Source: CADCTB01 sp964479465
GTDB taxonomy: Bacteria; Actinomycetota; Acidimicrobiia; Acidimicrobiales; AC-14
Assembly (NCBI GenBank): GCA_964479465.1
Contig: CAYZMG010000010.1
Coordinates: forward strand, 14,782 to 78,781
DNA length: 64,000 nucleotides
Direction of reading: 5' to 3'
Shown here: piece by piece, positions 1-7,719 of the stretch
Position numbering within the stretch: position 1 is the stretch's first letter
Layout of the letters: each line of letters starts with the position of its first letter
Translations under genes and position numbers: made by a program
Notes under the pieces: generated by a model
Seen by the model: only the letters and a program-made list of their open reading frames with translations
What the model was told of the DNA's origin: nothing
The model's database searches: none

Positions 1-61
1 CACAACCGGACAAAAGGAGATACCAATTGCCGACGTTGCGGAGGCTGGAGATGCTGGGTCC

Positions 62-211
62 GTGAGCGCATTCATGACCCGAGCCGAGGCCGGCAAGCTC
101 TTCGGCAAAAGTTCCAAGACCGTCACCCGATGGATCGCAAGCGGCCGGCTTCCCACGGTCGATGGCCAGCTCCGCCGGGTCGACGTCGAGGCGCTGGCGG
201 GCCTCCGGTGA
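62..211 (+). CDS. Small HTH (excisionase/MerR-like) DNA-binding protein
   Basis: This 49-codon frame starts at GTG 62 (ATG 74 is an alternative giving 45 residues). It reads as one winged-helix HTH_17/excisionase-like domain: a helix-turn-helix segment with KTVTRWIASGRLPT followed by a short wing ending in VDVEALAGL. Proteins of this type bind DNA as excisionases or small phage regulators. Its TGA (209-211) overlaps the GTG of the next gene in a GTGA junction, so the two are probably translationally coupled. The family is inferred from motif pattern only, and whether it directs excision or regulates packaging genes cannot be told. Confidence 0.6.
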   Translation: MSAFMTRAEAGKLFGKSSKTVTRWIASGRLPTVDGQLRRVDVEALAGLR

Positions 212-648
212 CCGCCGAGGAGCGGGCCGCCGTCGTCGCCCGCCTCGCCGCCGGCGAGAGCGCGATCACCCTCGCACTGGAAGCCGGCGTCTCCCGCGGC
301 ACGGTCTATCGATGGGCGCGGGAATCCGGTGCCAACCTCGACCGCAGCCGCACCGCCGCCGCGACCGCTGGCGCTACCGCCCGCTGGGCCGCCCGCAGGA
401 CGGGCATGGCCGACGAGATCGGCGAGTCCGCTGAGAAGGCCCTGACCGCTTGCGCTGAAGCCCTGGCCTCCGGCGAGATTCGTCGAGCCAAGGAAGCCGC
501 CCTCACCCTCGCCATCCTGATCGACAAGGCCCAGCTCCTCTCTGGTGCCGAGACGAGCCGCGCTGGCGTCACCGCCGACCCCTACGCCCTCATGGAGGCC
601 GGCCGGGCCCGTGTCGCCTACCTCCGACCGAAGGGCGACGCATCGTGA
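208..648 (+). CDS. HTH protein, candidate small terminase subunit
   Basis: I place the start at GTG 208, overlapping the preceding stop, which gives 146 residues; the frame is open further upstream, but that part duplicates the previous gene in another frame. The N-terminal part holds a helix-turn-helix typical of phage small terminases and Hin-like recombinase tails (LALEAGVSRGTVYRWARE). A long helical Ala/Glu-rich region follows, as in TerS oligomerisation domains. Its position just upstream of capsid genes fits a TerS that recognises phage DNA and recruits the large subunit, but no large terminase is seen here. It ends in a GTGA overlap with the next gene. Confidence 0.5.
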   Translation: MTAEERAAVVARLAAGESAITLALEAGVSRGTVYRWARESGANLDRSRTAAATAGATARWAARRTGMADEIGESAEKALTACAEALASGEIRRAKEAALTLAILIDKAQLLSGAETSRAGVTADPYALMEAGRARVAYLRPKGDAS

Positions 649-1001
649 ACGACCACCTGGCACAACTCGAGATCGAGATGTCCGACCCGACCCTGAGCGA
701 CGATGAGTACACCGCCCTCGATCGGGAGTGGAGCAAGGCGATGGCGGAGGCAGAAGCTGGCGGGAGCGCCACATGGCGGCTCGACGCCATCGAGGCGACC
801 CTCGCCGACCCCGACCTCACCGACGAGGCCCACGAGCGGTGGAGCATGGCGTGGCTCGCCGAGATGCGGGCCGGCGTCGACCTCATCGTGGCCCGAGCGG
901 CCGACCTCACCGACGAGGAGCGCCTCAGCGTCGCCTCCGGCATGAAGCGGGTGGTCGAGGCCCTCCGAAAGCTCTGCGACCCTCAGGAAGGCACCCCGTG
1001 A
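645..1001 (+). CDS. Hypothetical phage protein (acidic, helical)
   Basis: The 118-residue product starts at GTG 645 (GTGA overlap with the upstream stop) and ends in another GTGA overlap with the capsid fusion gene. It is acidic and rich in Glu, Asp and Ala, with predicted long helices, no membrane segment and no signal peptide. I do not recognise the family. Its place between a TerS-like gene and the protease/capsid gene suggests a head-assembly accessory role such as scaffold or head-completion helper, but that is inference from position only. Confidence 0.55.
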   Translation: MNDHLAQLEIEMSDPTLSDDEYTALDREWSKAMAEAEAGGSATWRLDAIEATLADPDLTDEAHERWSMAWLAEMRAGVDLIVARAADLTDEERLSVASGMKRVVEALRKLCDPQEGTP

Positions 1002-2737
1002 CCCACCACACCATCGAGCGCACGGACCTCGTGTTCAAGAGCGCCACCGCGCCCGCCGGAGTCGAGACGAAGCGCCTGTTCGTGCCGTCCATGGGCGCCG
1101 CCAAGATGGCCGACGACGGCAAGACGCTCACCGGCTACGGCTCGGTCTTCGGCAACGTCGACCTCGACAAGGACATCATCGACCACGGCGCCTTTGCCGA
1201 CGACCTCGCCGAGTTCCTGGCCGACGGGTTCCTCGGCTGGATGCACGATTGGGGCGACAGCTCCGGGCCGCCGGTCGGCTACTTCCTGGAGGCGACCGAG
1301 GACGACCACGGCCTCTTCCTCTCCGCCCGCTTCCACTCAACGGCCAACGCCGACCAGGTGCGGGTGTGGGCGCAGGAGCGCCTCGCCGCCGGGAAGTCCG
1401 TGGGCCTGTCCATCGGCTTCCGCATCCTCGGCTGGGAGCGCGACGCCGCCGGCCTCCGCCACATCACGAAGGCCAAGCTCTACGAGGTCTCCGTCGTCAC
1501 CGTGCCGGCCAACCCCAAGGCCCAGGTGACCGGCATCAAGTCACGGCCGACCGACCCCGGCGCCCCAAGCTCCTCCGACCTCGAAAGGCGGTCCCTGGCC
1601 GTGCGTTCTTCCACCCTCCCCTCCAGCTCCTTCGAGCTGGATTCCTTCGAGCCGGCCGGCCATGCCGTCGTCGACCAGCGGGGCTACGTCCTCGACGACC
1701 TCGGGCCGGGCGCTCTGAGCGGCAAGATGGCCCAGGTCGTCGCCGGGTCCTCCTACAAGGAGGCGTTCCGGACCTACCTTCGAAAGGGCCTGTCTGGCCT
1801 CGGTCAGACCCACCTCAAGACCCTCCAGGAGGGCAACGACGAGCAGGGCGGCTTCCTGGTCCCGACCGACGTCTCCTCCCGGATCATCAGCCGGGCCCCG
1901 ACGCCGACCCGGGTTTCGTCGAGGGTGACGCGCATCCCGACGAGTCGGGACCGCATCCGGGTGCCGAAGGTCAACTACAGCGCCGACGACGTGTACTCCA
2001 CCGGCGCCCGGGTGACCTGGACGGGGGAGATTCCAACGTCGAGCACTCAGCACCGGGTCACCGACCCTGCGTTCGGCCAGATCGGGATCTCTGTCTTCAC
2101 GGCCATGCTCTCCATGGACATCACCCTCGACATGGTCGAGGACACGTCGTTCCCGCTCGTCACCTGGGTCGCCGACAAGATGGCCGAGACCTACGGCCTG
2201 CTCCAGGACGAGCTCATCCTGACCGGCCCCGACATCGGCCGCCCCGCCGGCATCCTGCTCGACCCCGACGGCACCGACCAGCCGGCGAGCGTGAAGACCG
2301 GCAGCGCCGCGGCCCTCACAGCCGATGGGCTTCTGGACCTCACCTGGGCCATCCCGGAGCAGTACGACGAGAACAGCGCATGGGTGTTCAACAAGACGTC
2401 CACGGGAAAGGCCATCGCCAAGCTCAAGGACGCCGACAACCGGTACCTGTGGGCGCAGTTCGAGCAGTCGGGCCTCATGATGTCGGCCCGTCAGCGCCCT
2501 CTCATGGGCTACCCGGTGCTCTTCAGCGGCTTCATGCCCAACGTGGCCGCCGACGCCTTCCCGGCCATCTTCGGCGACCTGACGGGCTACTTCCTCGTCG
2601 AGCGGGTGGGCCTGTCCATCCAGGTGCTCCGGGAAAAGTACGCCGAGGAGAACAAGATCGTGGTCCTCGGCCGCGTCCGCTTCGGCGGCCTGGTCGCCGA
2701 GCCCTGGAAGCTCCGTATCCACAAGGTCGCGGCGTAG
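998..2737 (+). CDS. Fused HK97 prohead protease and major capsid protein
   Basis: This single 579-residue frame starts at GTG 998, inside a GTGA overlap. Residues 1-190 match the HK97 prohead protease family (peptidase S78/U35): TGYGSVFGNVD, the catalytic His in GWMHDW (His83), the catalytic Ser in VGLSIGF (Ser138) and the family-typical EVSVVTVPANPKA. After a Ser/Pro-rich linker (about 190-260), residues 260-579 are an HK97-fold major capsid protein with EGNDEQGGFLVPTDV, followed by the E-loop and P/A-domain pattern and the ending LVAEPWKLRI. In most phages these are separate genes; the fusion implies that the linker is cut during head maturation. It ends with TAG. Confidence 0.9.
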   Translation: MTHHTIERTDLVFKSATAPAGVETKRLFVPSMGAAKMADDGKTLTGYGSVFGNVDLDKDIIDHGAFADDLAEFLADGFLGWMHDWGDSSGPPVGYFLEATEDDHGLFLSARFHSTANADQVRVWAQERLAAGKSVGLSIGFRILGWERDAAGLRHITKAKLYEVSVVTVPANPKAQVTGIKSRPTDPGAPSSSDLERRSLAVRSSTLPSSSFELDSFEPAGHAVVDQRGYVLDDLGPGALSGKMAQVVAGSSYKEAFRTYLRKGLSGLGQTHLKTLQEGNDEQGGFLVPTDVSSRIISRAPTPTRVSSRVTRIPTSRDRIRVPKVNYSADDVYSTGARVTWTGEIPTSSTQHRVTDPAFGQIGISVFTAMLSMDITLDMVEDTSFPLVTWVADKMAETYGLLQDELILTGPDIGRPAGILLDPDGTDQPASVKTGSAAALTADGLLDLTWAIPEQYDENSAWVFNKTSTGKAIAKLKDADNRYLWAQFEQSGLMMSARQRPLMGYPVLFSGFMPNVAADAFPAIFGDLTGYFLVERVGLSIQVLREKYAEENKIVVLGRVRFGGLVAEPWKLRIHKVAA

Positions 2738-2780
2738 GCCGTGGCAGCCCGGACCTGGGGACTGGTCCCCCCGGGTCCTC

Positions 2781-2822
2781 GTCGGGCCGGGCCGTGTGGT
2801 GCCGCACGCGGCTCGGCCCGAC
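2781..2822 (+). terminator. GC-rich hairpin between capsid and tape measure genes
   Basis: A long GC-rich inverted repeat begins with CGGGCCG at 2783-2789 and closes with CGGCCCG at 2814-2820, with further pairing inside. No U-tract follows, so it may attenuate rather than end transcription between the highly expressed capsid gene and the tape measure gene. Confidence 0.35.
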
Positions 2823-2847
2823 ACCAAGAAACGAGAGGAGGTGACCC

Positions 2848-4997
2848 ATGGATGCTGCTGAGCTTGTAGTTCGGATCACCGGCGACATCGACGACATCGA
2901 GCGCAAGCTCGACCGGACGACCCGCTCAGTGTCGACCATGGGCGACAAGTTCGATTCCGCCGGCAAGAAGATGTCCAGCGCCGGCCGCAGCATCAGCACC
3001 GGCTTCTCTCTGCCCTTGATCGCCGCCGGCGGCTTCGCACTGAAGACCGCCATGGACTTCGAGAGCGCCTTCGCCGGCGTGGCCAAGACCATCGACGCCA
3101 GCGCGGCCGAGATGGCTCAGCTGGAAGCCGGCATCATCGCGATGTCGAAGTCAGTGCCCGCCTCGGTCGAGGAGATCGCCAAGGTGGCCGAGGCAGCCGG
3201 CCAGCTCGGCATCGCCAAGGAGAACATCCTCACCTTCTCCCGGACGATGATCGACCTGGGCGAGACGACCAACATGTCCGCCGACGAAGCCGCCACCGCC
3301 CTCGCTCGCCTGGCGAACATCACCCAGATGCCCCAGGACGAGTTCGACCGCCTGGCCTCCACGGTGGTGCACCTCGGCAACAACCTCGCCACCACAGAGG
3401 GCGAGATCGTCGAGTTCGGCCTCCGCATCGCCGGCGCCGGCAACGTCGTCGGGATGACCGAGCACGAGATCATGGCCTTCGCCGGGGCCATGTCCTCCCT
3501 GGGTATCAACGCTGAGGCCGGCGGTACGGCCATCTCCCGGGCCTTCATCAAGATCGCCACGGCGGTCGACGAGGGCGGAGAAGGGCTCGAAGCCTTCGCC
3601 GAGGTGGCCGGCATGTCGTCGGAGAAGTTCTCGACGGCGTTCAAGGACAACGCCGCCGGCGCCATGGCCAGCTTCATCGAGGGGCTGGGCCGGGTCCAGG
3701 ACTCCGGCGGGTCTCTGTTCAAGGTGCTCGGGGACCTGGGCATGCAGGAGATCCGCCTTCGTGACTCCATGCTCCGCCTCGCCGGGGGCGGCGACATCCT
3801 GCGCGACTCCCTGGCGATGGGAGCGAAGGCGTGGGAGGAAAACAACGCCGCCACCGACGAGGCCGCCAAGCGGTACGGGACCACCGCCTCCCAGCTCGAG
3901 ATGTTCTGGAACAAGGTGAAGGGGGCGACCGCTGCCCTCGGGCAGGAGTTGGTGCCGGCGCTCATCGGCGCCATGGAGGCGGCGGAACCCCTGGGCCGCT
4001 TCGTAATCGCTGCTATCGGGTGGTTCGGCGACCTGCCTGGCCCGGTCAAGACCTTCGTCATCGCCCTCGCCGGCATCGTGGCCATCGCCGGGCCGATCCT
4101 CGTGGCCGTGGGCGCCGTGGTGACCGCGATCGGAGCCATCGCTCCGGTGGTCGGGGCTGTGGCCGCCGTGATCTCGGCCCCGGTGCTCGGGATTGTCGCC
4201 CTTATCGTCGGCATCGGCGTGGCCGCCTATGNNNNNNNNNNGCCCTGTGGCGGAACTGGGACACCGTATGGGGCTGGATCACCGGCGCCTTGGGTGCGGC
4301 CTACGACTTCGTGTCCGATCACTTGGTCAGGCTCCTCCTCCCCTTCGCTCCCATCGTCGCCGCCCTCCTGTGGCTGTGGCAGAACTGGGAGGGCGTGACG
4401 TCGCTCATCACCGGCGCCATGGGGTCCTTGGCCTCAGCGGTGAACGACCGGCTCTCCGCCATCGTCGGGTGGTTCGGTGATCTGCCGGGCCGGATTCTCG
4501 GTGCCCTGGGCGACTTGGCCGGGATGATGTGGGACCTCGGGGTCAACATGATCCAGGGGTTCATCGGCGGCATCCGTGCCATGGCCAGCGCCGCCTACAA
4601 CGCCGCCAGGAGCGTGGTGAGCGGAGCGGTGAACGGGGTCAAGTCCTTCCTTGGCATCCGGTCTCCGTCGAAGCTGTTCATGGAGATCGGCACCGACACC
4701 ATGGCGGGCCTCGCCGTCGGTGTGGAGGCTGAAGAGGCTCGTCTCACCGCCATGCTGCGAGACATGGCCGGGTCGATGGCTGCCGGCTGGGACCAGGCTC
4801 CTTCTGCTCCGGTCGCCGGCCCGACGCTTGGGGCGCAGCCGAGCCCCATCGACTACGAGAAGCTGGGCGAGTCTGTTGCTCGGCACCTGGCCCCGCTCCT
4901 GGCGCAGCTCCTGTTCCAGCTCCTCCAAGCGCAGGAGGGCAAGGGCGGCGACGCCATGCACGTTGCCCGGGAGATCGCATGGAGGACGGGCGCATGA
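2848..4997 (+). CDS. Phage tail tape measure protein (interrupted by assembly gap)
   Basis: The gene starts at ATG 2848 behind a near-perfect ribosome site (GAGGAGGTGA). The N-terminal part, read up to 4231, is a typical tape measure protein: coiled-coil start, FESAFAGVAKTIDASAAEM, repeated helical segments with AEAAGQLGIAKEN, a TP901-type core and hydrophobic transmembrane-like stretches (about residues 375-460). Ten Ns (4232-4241) follow. The coding frame resumes in another phase at 4242 (ALWRNWDTVWGWITG) and contains the tape-measure C-terminal signature FLGIRSPSKLF. The phase change reflects the unknown true gap length, not necessarily a mutation. The protein sets tail length and helps DNA injection. 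Confidence 0.88.
4232..4241. other. Assembly gap (10 N)
   Basis: A run of ten Ns lies inside the tape measure gene. Ten is probably a placeholder: the reading frame differs by two between the flanks, so the missing length is not a multiple of three minus ten. Confidence 0.95.
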
Positions 4998-5320
4998 CGT
5001 CGATGGCGGACCCCGAACAGCTCCGCCAGGCGCGCGGCGTGATGCTGGCTACGGTCACCGCTCGGCTCGCCATAGCCTCGGGCATGGACGCCGGCGAGGC
5101 GGTCGACCTGCTCCAGAATGCAGGCGTCCTGCTCGAAGCCAACAACGACCCGATGGTCACCGCCCTCGTCGTCACCGAACTCGCCGGCTTGGTCGTCTCC
5201 CTCCTCCAGGTGCTCGCTAACCACGGCGACCAGTCGCTCGAAGAGTGCTGGCGGATCGTGTGCCGGAACTACGCCCAGGAGGACGCTGCAGGCGCCTCGG
5301 GCGCCTCTCCTGGCCCCTGA
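4994..5320 (+). CDS. Hypothetical phage protein downstream of tape measure
   Basis: I choose ATG 4994, which forms an ATGA overlap with the tape measure stop; ATG 4979 in the same frame is possible. The product (108 residues) is helical with a hydrophobic stretch around VVTELAGLVVSLLQVLA and no recognisable domain. The position after the tape measure would suit a tail-assembly or minor tail protein, but no family assignment is supported. Confidence 0.55.
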   Translation: MTSMADPEQLRQARGVMLATVTARLAIASGMDAGEAVDLLQNAGVLLEANNDPMVTALVVTELAGLVVSLLQVLANHGDQSLEECWRIVCRNYAQEDAAGASGASPGP

Positions 5321-5358
5321 GGCTGCGGGAGGGCCGGCCTGAACACCAAGAACGCCGC

Positions 5359-5997
5359 TTAGGACGACGTGACGGAGGCCAGCCCAAAGGCCGCCGTGGT
5401 GGAGTTGCGCGCCACCTCCTGGCCGTCGATCTCAATGATGATCGACAGCTCTCCGGGCCCGTCGTCCCGCTTCTGGACGTTGGCGGAGATCAGGTTGCCA
5501 ACGAGCGTCTCGACGTCGTAGGACGCCGGGCCGCACCCCTCCCTGGTTGCGTCGCCAATCGAGCCCGACCAGCACAACGTGGCAGCCGCCTCAACCCGCA
5601 CGACAGCGGGCTTGCCCTCCAGCTCCTCGCTCACCTGGTTGGCCGCCCCTCCGATGAGAGCGACGCAGGCAGCCATCACGCCGAAGATGCCGAGCATGAC
5701 CCCCAGAGCGATCTTCCACACCTTCACCCCGCCGTCCCTGGACTTGCGTCGAGGCTGGTCGGCTGGGGCGTTCATCGGCTCCGCCGGAGACGCTCGACGG
5801 GCTGGTGGCGCCGGCGGGCCACCGTCATCGAAGATCGAGGGTTCAGGCCGTGGGGGGAGCGGGTCGATGCCCTGGACCTTCTCGGCTGAGATGACGTTCT
5901 CCGTCCACTGCTCTCCGTCCCACCACCGGCCGAAGTGTCGGCCCGATGGGTCCCGCTTCCACCCGGCCGGCCTGGGTCCGCTTCCTTGCTCAGCCAC
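5359..5997 (-). CDS. DUF2510-domain membrane protein
   Basis: The 212-residue protein begins with a DUF2510 domain (GWKRDP, then GRWWDGEQWTENV), a WW-like motif common in actinobacterial proteins. A Pro-rich linker follows, then one transmembrane helix (about residues 95-118, IALGVMLGIFGVMAACVAL) and a C-terminal outer domain with two cysteines (about 145 and 158) that could form a disulfide. It lies convergent to the phage structural genes. The role is unknown; as a membrane-anchored accessory protein of an integrated element it could act in superinfection exclusion, which is inference only. Confidence 0.7.
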   Translation of the reverse strand: MAEQGSGPRPAGWKRDPSGRHFGRWWDGEQWTENVISAEKVQGIDPLPPRPEPSIFDDGGPPAPPARRASPAEPMNAPADQPRRKSRDGGVKVWKIALGVMLGIFGVMAACVALIGGAANQVSEELEGKPAVVRVEAAATLCWSGSIGDATREGCGPASYDVETLVGNLISANVQKRDDGPGELSIIIEIDGQEVARNSTTAAFGLASVTSS

Positions 5998-6162
5998 CGT
6001 CGCCTCCTCCGTTGGGCGCTGAGGCTATCGACCGCGGGCGCTGACCGCCTCCGCCTCCTGGACCGGCTGACGGCCCCGCACGGGCCAAGACGCGACCGAG
6101 GGGCCGGCGATTCGCTCGCTCGGGCCCCTCGGGCTCTTCCGTGTGGGTGTCGGCTCCGGCGG
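5998..6162. other. Non-coding stretch upstream of the DUF2510 gene
   Basis: These 165 bases separate the DUF2510 start from the stop of the next minus-strand gene and should hold the promoter of the former. I see no convincing -35/-10 pair and no convincing hairpin. Confidence 0.4.
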
Positions 6163-6480
6163 TCAGGCCGCTCCTGTGGCCCGTGCGGCCGGCTTCCGGG
6201 CCACGGAGGCGTGGATCTCGTTCACGGTGTCCTCCAGGTGCTGCACGAGCCCGTGGAGGCGGTCGACCTGCTCGCTCAGCTCGCCCAGGTTCCACGCCAG
6301 GGTGAACACGCCCGGCGCCCATCGGCCGCCCTCCAGGGAAGCCTGGTCGGCCGCCAGCCGGAGCTTGCTGGTCACCAGGAGGGCGAACGCCTCATCCTGA
6401 AAGTCGGCGATGCGCTGCTCCTGCTCCGCCAGCCGCTACGTCAGGAGTATCGTCTCCTCGGTCAGCGTCCAGGCCACCAT
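6163..6480 (-). pseudogene. Small phage gene interrupted by an in-frame amber codon
   Basis: ATG at 6480 (minus strand) overlaps the stop of the upstream gene as TGATG, a strong sign of coupled translation. The frame runs MVAWTLTEETILLT, then TAG at 6438-6436, then RLAEQEQRIADFQDEAF onward to a stop at 6163: 105 codons in all. CAG-to-TAG is a single-base change at a place where Gln fits. TAG is used as a normal terminator elsewhere in this element (capsid and HTH genes), so codon reassignment is unlikely. An internal ATG at 6375 could give a 70-residue product. Function unknown; the C-terminal half looks helical and amphipathic. Confidence 0.6.
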
Positions 6481-6728
6481 CAGGCCACCGCCGCCACGCT
6501 CTGAGCGAACAGGGCATCGGCGGCCACCATCTCGGCGACCAGGCTCCAGGTGGTCTGGCTCGGCAGCCGGCAGCCGGCCAGCTCGGCGACCAAGCGCCGG
6601 CCGTTCTCGGGCAGGGCGGCCACGGTGGCGACGTCGGCCTTGTGGGCGATCAGGACGTTGGCCATCTTCGAGGCCTTCGCCGTGCGGGCAGCCGCCTCTC
6701 GGGCGGAAATGGGCCTACGGTTGCTCAT
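6480..6728 (-). CDS. Hypothetical small phage protein
   Basis: ATG 6728 is preceded by GGAGG at a good distance; an in-frame ATG 15 bases upstream also has a purine-rich site. The 82-residue product (starting MSNRRPISAREAAARTAKA) is Ala-rich and helical, without Cys or membrane segments, and matches nothing I recognise. It is the first gene of a small minus-strand pair with the amber-interrupted gene. It is divergent from the leaderless HTH gene at 6858, so the bases between carry promoters for both directions. Confidence 0.5.
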   Translation of the reverse strand: MSNRRPISAREAAARTAKASKMANVLIAHKADVATVAALPENGRRLVAELAGCRLPSQTTWSLVAEMVAADALFAQSVAAVA

Positions 6729-6821
6729 GTCAGGGACCTCCATGTCTCCTGGCCGGGCTGGGGGGTGTTGGTAGCACCGCCCCAGCCGCTCTCTTTGGTG
6801 GCTTCAGACTACCTCAAAGGG

Positions 6822-6851
6822 TTGTCAGACGTCAACTATTCTAGGTAGAAT
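6822..6851 (+). promoter_or_regulatory. Sigma70-type promoter for a leaderless HTH gene
   Basis: TTGTCA (6822-6827), an 18-base spacer and TAGAAT (6846-6851) form a good -35/-10 pair. The predicted start of transcription falls at or within a base or two of the GTG at 6858, so the message is probably leaderless. The segment GTTGTCAGACGTCAAC overlapping the -35 is an imperfect palindrome that could be an operator. Confidence 0.6.
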
Positions 6852-6857
6852 GCGCTG

Positions 6858-7067
6858 GTGACACACCACCTGGTAGGTGCAGCCGAGATAGCCGAGCTGC
6901 TCGGCGTCAGCCGCCAACGAGTCGCCCAGCTCGGCGAGCGGTACGACGACTTCCCCGCTCCGGTGGCGACGATCACGGCCGGCCGCATCTGGGCCCGGGC
7001 CGACGTCGAGGCATGGATGGCAGCGCATCCCGAGCGCCGCACGGGCAGGCCCCGCACAACCGAGTAG
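6858..7067 (+). CDS. HTH DNA-binding protein (excisionase/AlpA-like)
   Basis: The 69-residue product starts at GTG 6858 and is a compact winged-helix domain: AAEIAELLGVSRQRVAQL (helix-turn-helix), a wing and AGRIWARADVEAWM, the standard ending of the excisionase/HTH_17 family. Such proteins act as small phage regulators or recombination directionality factors. It has its own promoter immediately upstream and no ribosome site. The 3' end overlaps the WhiB-like frame. It ends with TAG. Confidence 0.7.
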   Translation: MTHHLVGAAEIAELLGVSRQRVAQLGERYDDFPAPVATITAGRIWARADVEAWMAAHPERRTGRPRTTE

Positions 7068-7081
7068 CTCAGTCCTCCGGG

Positions 7082-7276
7082 CCGCTCTCGGGCTCTCGTC
7101 GGTCCAGGGAGTCACCGAAGAGCGCCGCAGTCGACGTCTGCCGACGCTGCCTGGTGCAGTCGGAGTGCCTCGCCTACGCCCTGGAGGACCCGTCGCTCAT
7201 CGGGGTATGGGGCGGAACGACGGCGGTCGAGCGCCGGGCCGGCCAGCTCGGTCTTCCCCCTAGCGTGCCGGGGTGA
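7082..7276 (+). pseudogene. WhiB-like fragment lacking the first cluster cysteine
   Basis: In the frame ending at 7276 the peptide VDVCRRCLVQSECLAYALED followed by GVWGGTTAVERR is the hallmark C-terminal half of WhiB proteins: three of the four [4Fe-4S] cysteines (CxxC, then Cys) and the G(V/I)WGG turn. The expected N-terminal Cys and the FFP segment are missing, replaced by a Ser/Arg-rich stretch with no convincing start codon. I call it a truncated or degenerate copy. WhiB proteins are frequent in actinophages as transcription cofactors. A functional short protein starting upstream in this frame cannot be excluded. Confidence 0.55.
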
Positions 7277-7463
7277 AGCAGCGAGAGCTGTAGGACCCGT
7301 CTCCGTTGTCGGTGACGGTGCAGGTCGGGTCAGCCTCGACCGGGGCGACTGGCGCGACCTGGGCCAGCGGAGGCGTGAACGTCGGCGCCTCCTCGGCTCC
7401 GCTGCACCCGATCGCCAGCAGCGCCACCGCCGCCAGGCCCACCCTCCGCCTCATCGGCGACAC
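7260..7463 (-). CDS. Small predicted lipoprotein
   Basis: The 67-residue product has a classical lipoprotein signal: MSPMRRRVGL, a hydrophobic core and the lipobox LAIGC with Cys at residue 20. The mature part is only about 47 residues, Pro/Ala-rich, with one likely disulfide (CTVTDNGDGSYSSRC). It would be lipid-anchored outside the membrane. Short lipoproteins on prophages and conjugative elements often block superinfection, which is a hypothesis here. Its 3' end overlaps the WhiB remnant by 17 bases in convergent orientation. Confidence 0.6.
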   Translation of the reverse strand: MSPMRRRVGLAAVALLAIGCSGAEEAPTFTPPLAQVAPVAPVEADPTCTVTDNGDGSYSSRCFTPAR

Positions 7464-7477
7464 GCTACTCCGTACGC

Positions 7478-7500
7478 CGTTGTCAACGTCAGCGTCAACG
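7478..7500. promoter_or_regulatory. Palindrome CGTTGTCAACG upstream of the lipoprotein gene
   Basis: CGTTGTCAACG (7478-7488) is a perfect 5-bp-arm palindrome around one base. It is followed by GTCAACG repeats, just upstream of the minus-strand lipoprotein start. Read on the minus strand it contains TTGACA. The same core GTTGTCAAC occurs twice in the control region at 15420-15450 of element 2, so it may be an operator recognised by related repressors. Confidence 0.4.
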
Positions 7501-7617
7501 CAACGTCACCTTGCGGGACCCAACTACCCCTCACCAATACCAAGCTAGGGCCAGGCGGATACTGGTCCGACTTGCTTAAACCCAACGTGACCGAACCACC
7601 CCATTTGACGTTAATCG

Positions 7618-7668
7618 GACTGGGGGTCAAGAGGTCGGGAGTTCAAATCTCCCCAGCCCGACCACAAA
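7618..7668 (+). repeat. Attachment site: tRNA-Pro(GGG) 3' end, copy 1 (attL of element 2)
   Basis: This 51-bp sequence is identical to 23193-23243. It can be folded as the 3' part of a tRNA: anticodon loop CTGGGGG (anticodon GGG), stem TCAAG, variable loop AGGTC, T-arm GGGAG-TTCAAAT-CTCCC, acceptor strand CAGCCCG, discriminator A and encoded CCA ending at 7664. No 5' half of a tRNA precedes it, so this is a crossover-derived copy, not a functional gene. The integrase gene begins about 100 bases to the right. Confidence 0.92.
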
Positions 7669-7678
7669 AGTGCAGGTC

Positions 7679-7702
7679 AGAGGGGGTCTCCGGACCCCCT
7701 CT
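7679..7702 (+). terminator. Hairpin terminator following tRNA repeat, copy 1
   Basis: A perfect 10-bp stem (AGAGGGGGTC / GACCCCCTCT) with loop TCCG is followed by a short pyrimidine/T-rich tail. The same hairpin follows copy 2 of the tRNA end (23253-23279) with a compensatory C-G to G-C change at the top of the stem, which supports a conserved structure. It is probably the original terminator of the tRNA gene. Confidence 0.75.
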
Positions 7703-7719
7703 CTTGCTGCCCCGGAGCA

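Larger units (their letters stand above)
1..7617. mobile_element. Right part of a phage-like integrated element (element 1)
   Basis: This stretch holds phage morphogenesis genes (prohead protease/capsid fusion, tape measure protein), small HTH proteins, a WhiB remnant and small unknown genes. It ends at the first tRNA-Pro 3'-end repeat (7618-7668). Its left end and integrase are not in the window; because both other integrases here sit just right of a tRNA repeat, I infer that its integrase lies to the left beside the intact tRNA. No large terminase, portal, head-tail connector, major tail protein, lysis or replication gene is visible. It is therefore either a decayed prophage, a satellite, or an element whose remaining genes lie upstream. 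Confidence 0.7.

Noticed and set aside
1541..2827. 428-codon minus-strand frame opposite the capsid gene
   Set aside because: Low-complexity composition typical of antisense frames in GC-rich DNA; the opposite strand codes for a clear HK97 protein.
1249..2844. 531-codon plus-strand frame in the capsid region
   Set aside because: It is rich in Arg, Gly and Pro without domains; it shadows the protease/capsid fusion in another frame.
6163..6480. Stop-codon reassignment (TAG) in the phage-like element
   Set aside because: TAG ends the capsid and HTH genes of the same element, so it works as a normal stop.
7618..7664. Functional tRNA gene
   Set aside because: Only the anticodon loop to CCA is present; no 5' half with acceptor, D-arm or 5' anticodon stem precedes it.
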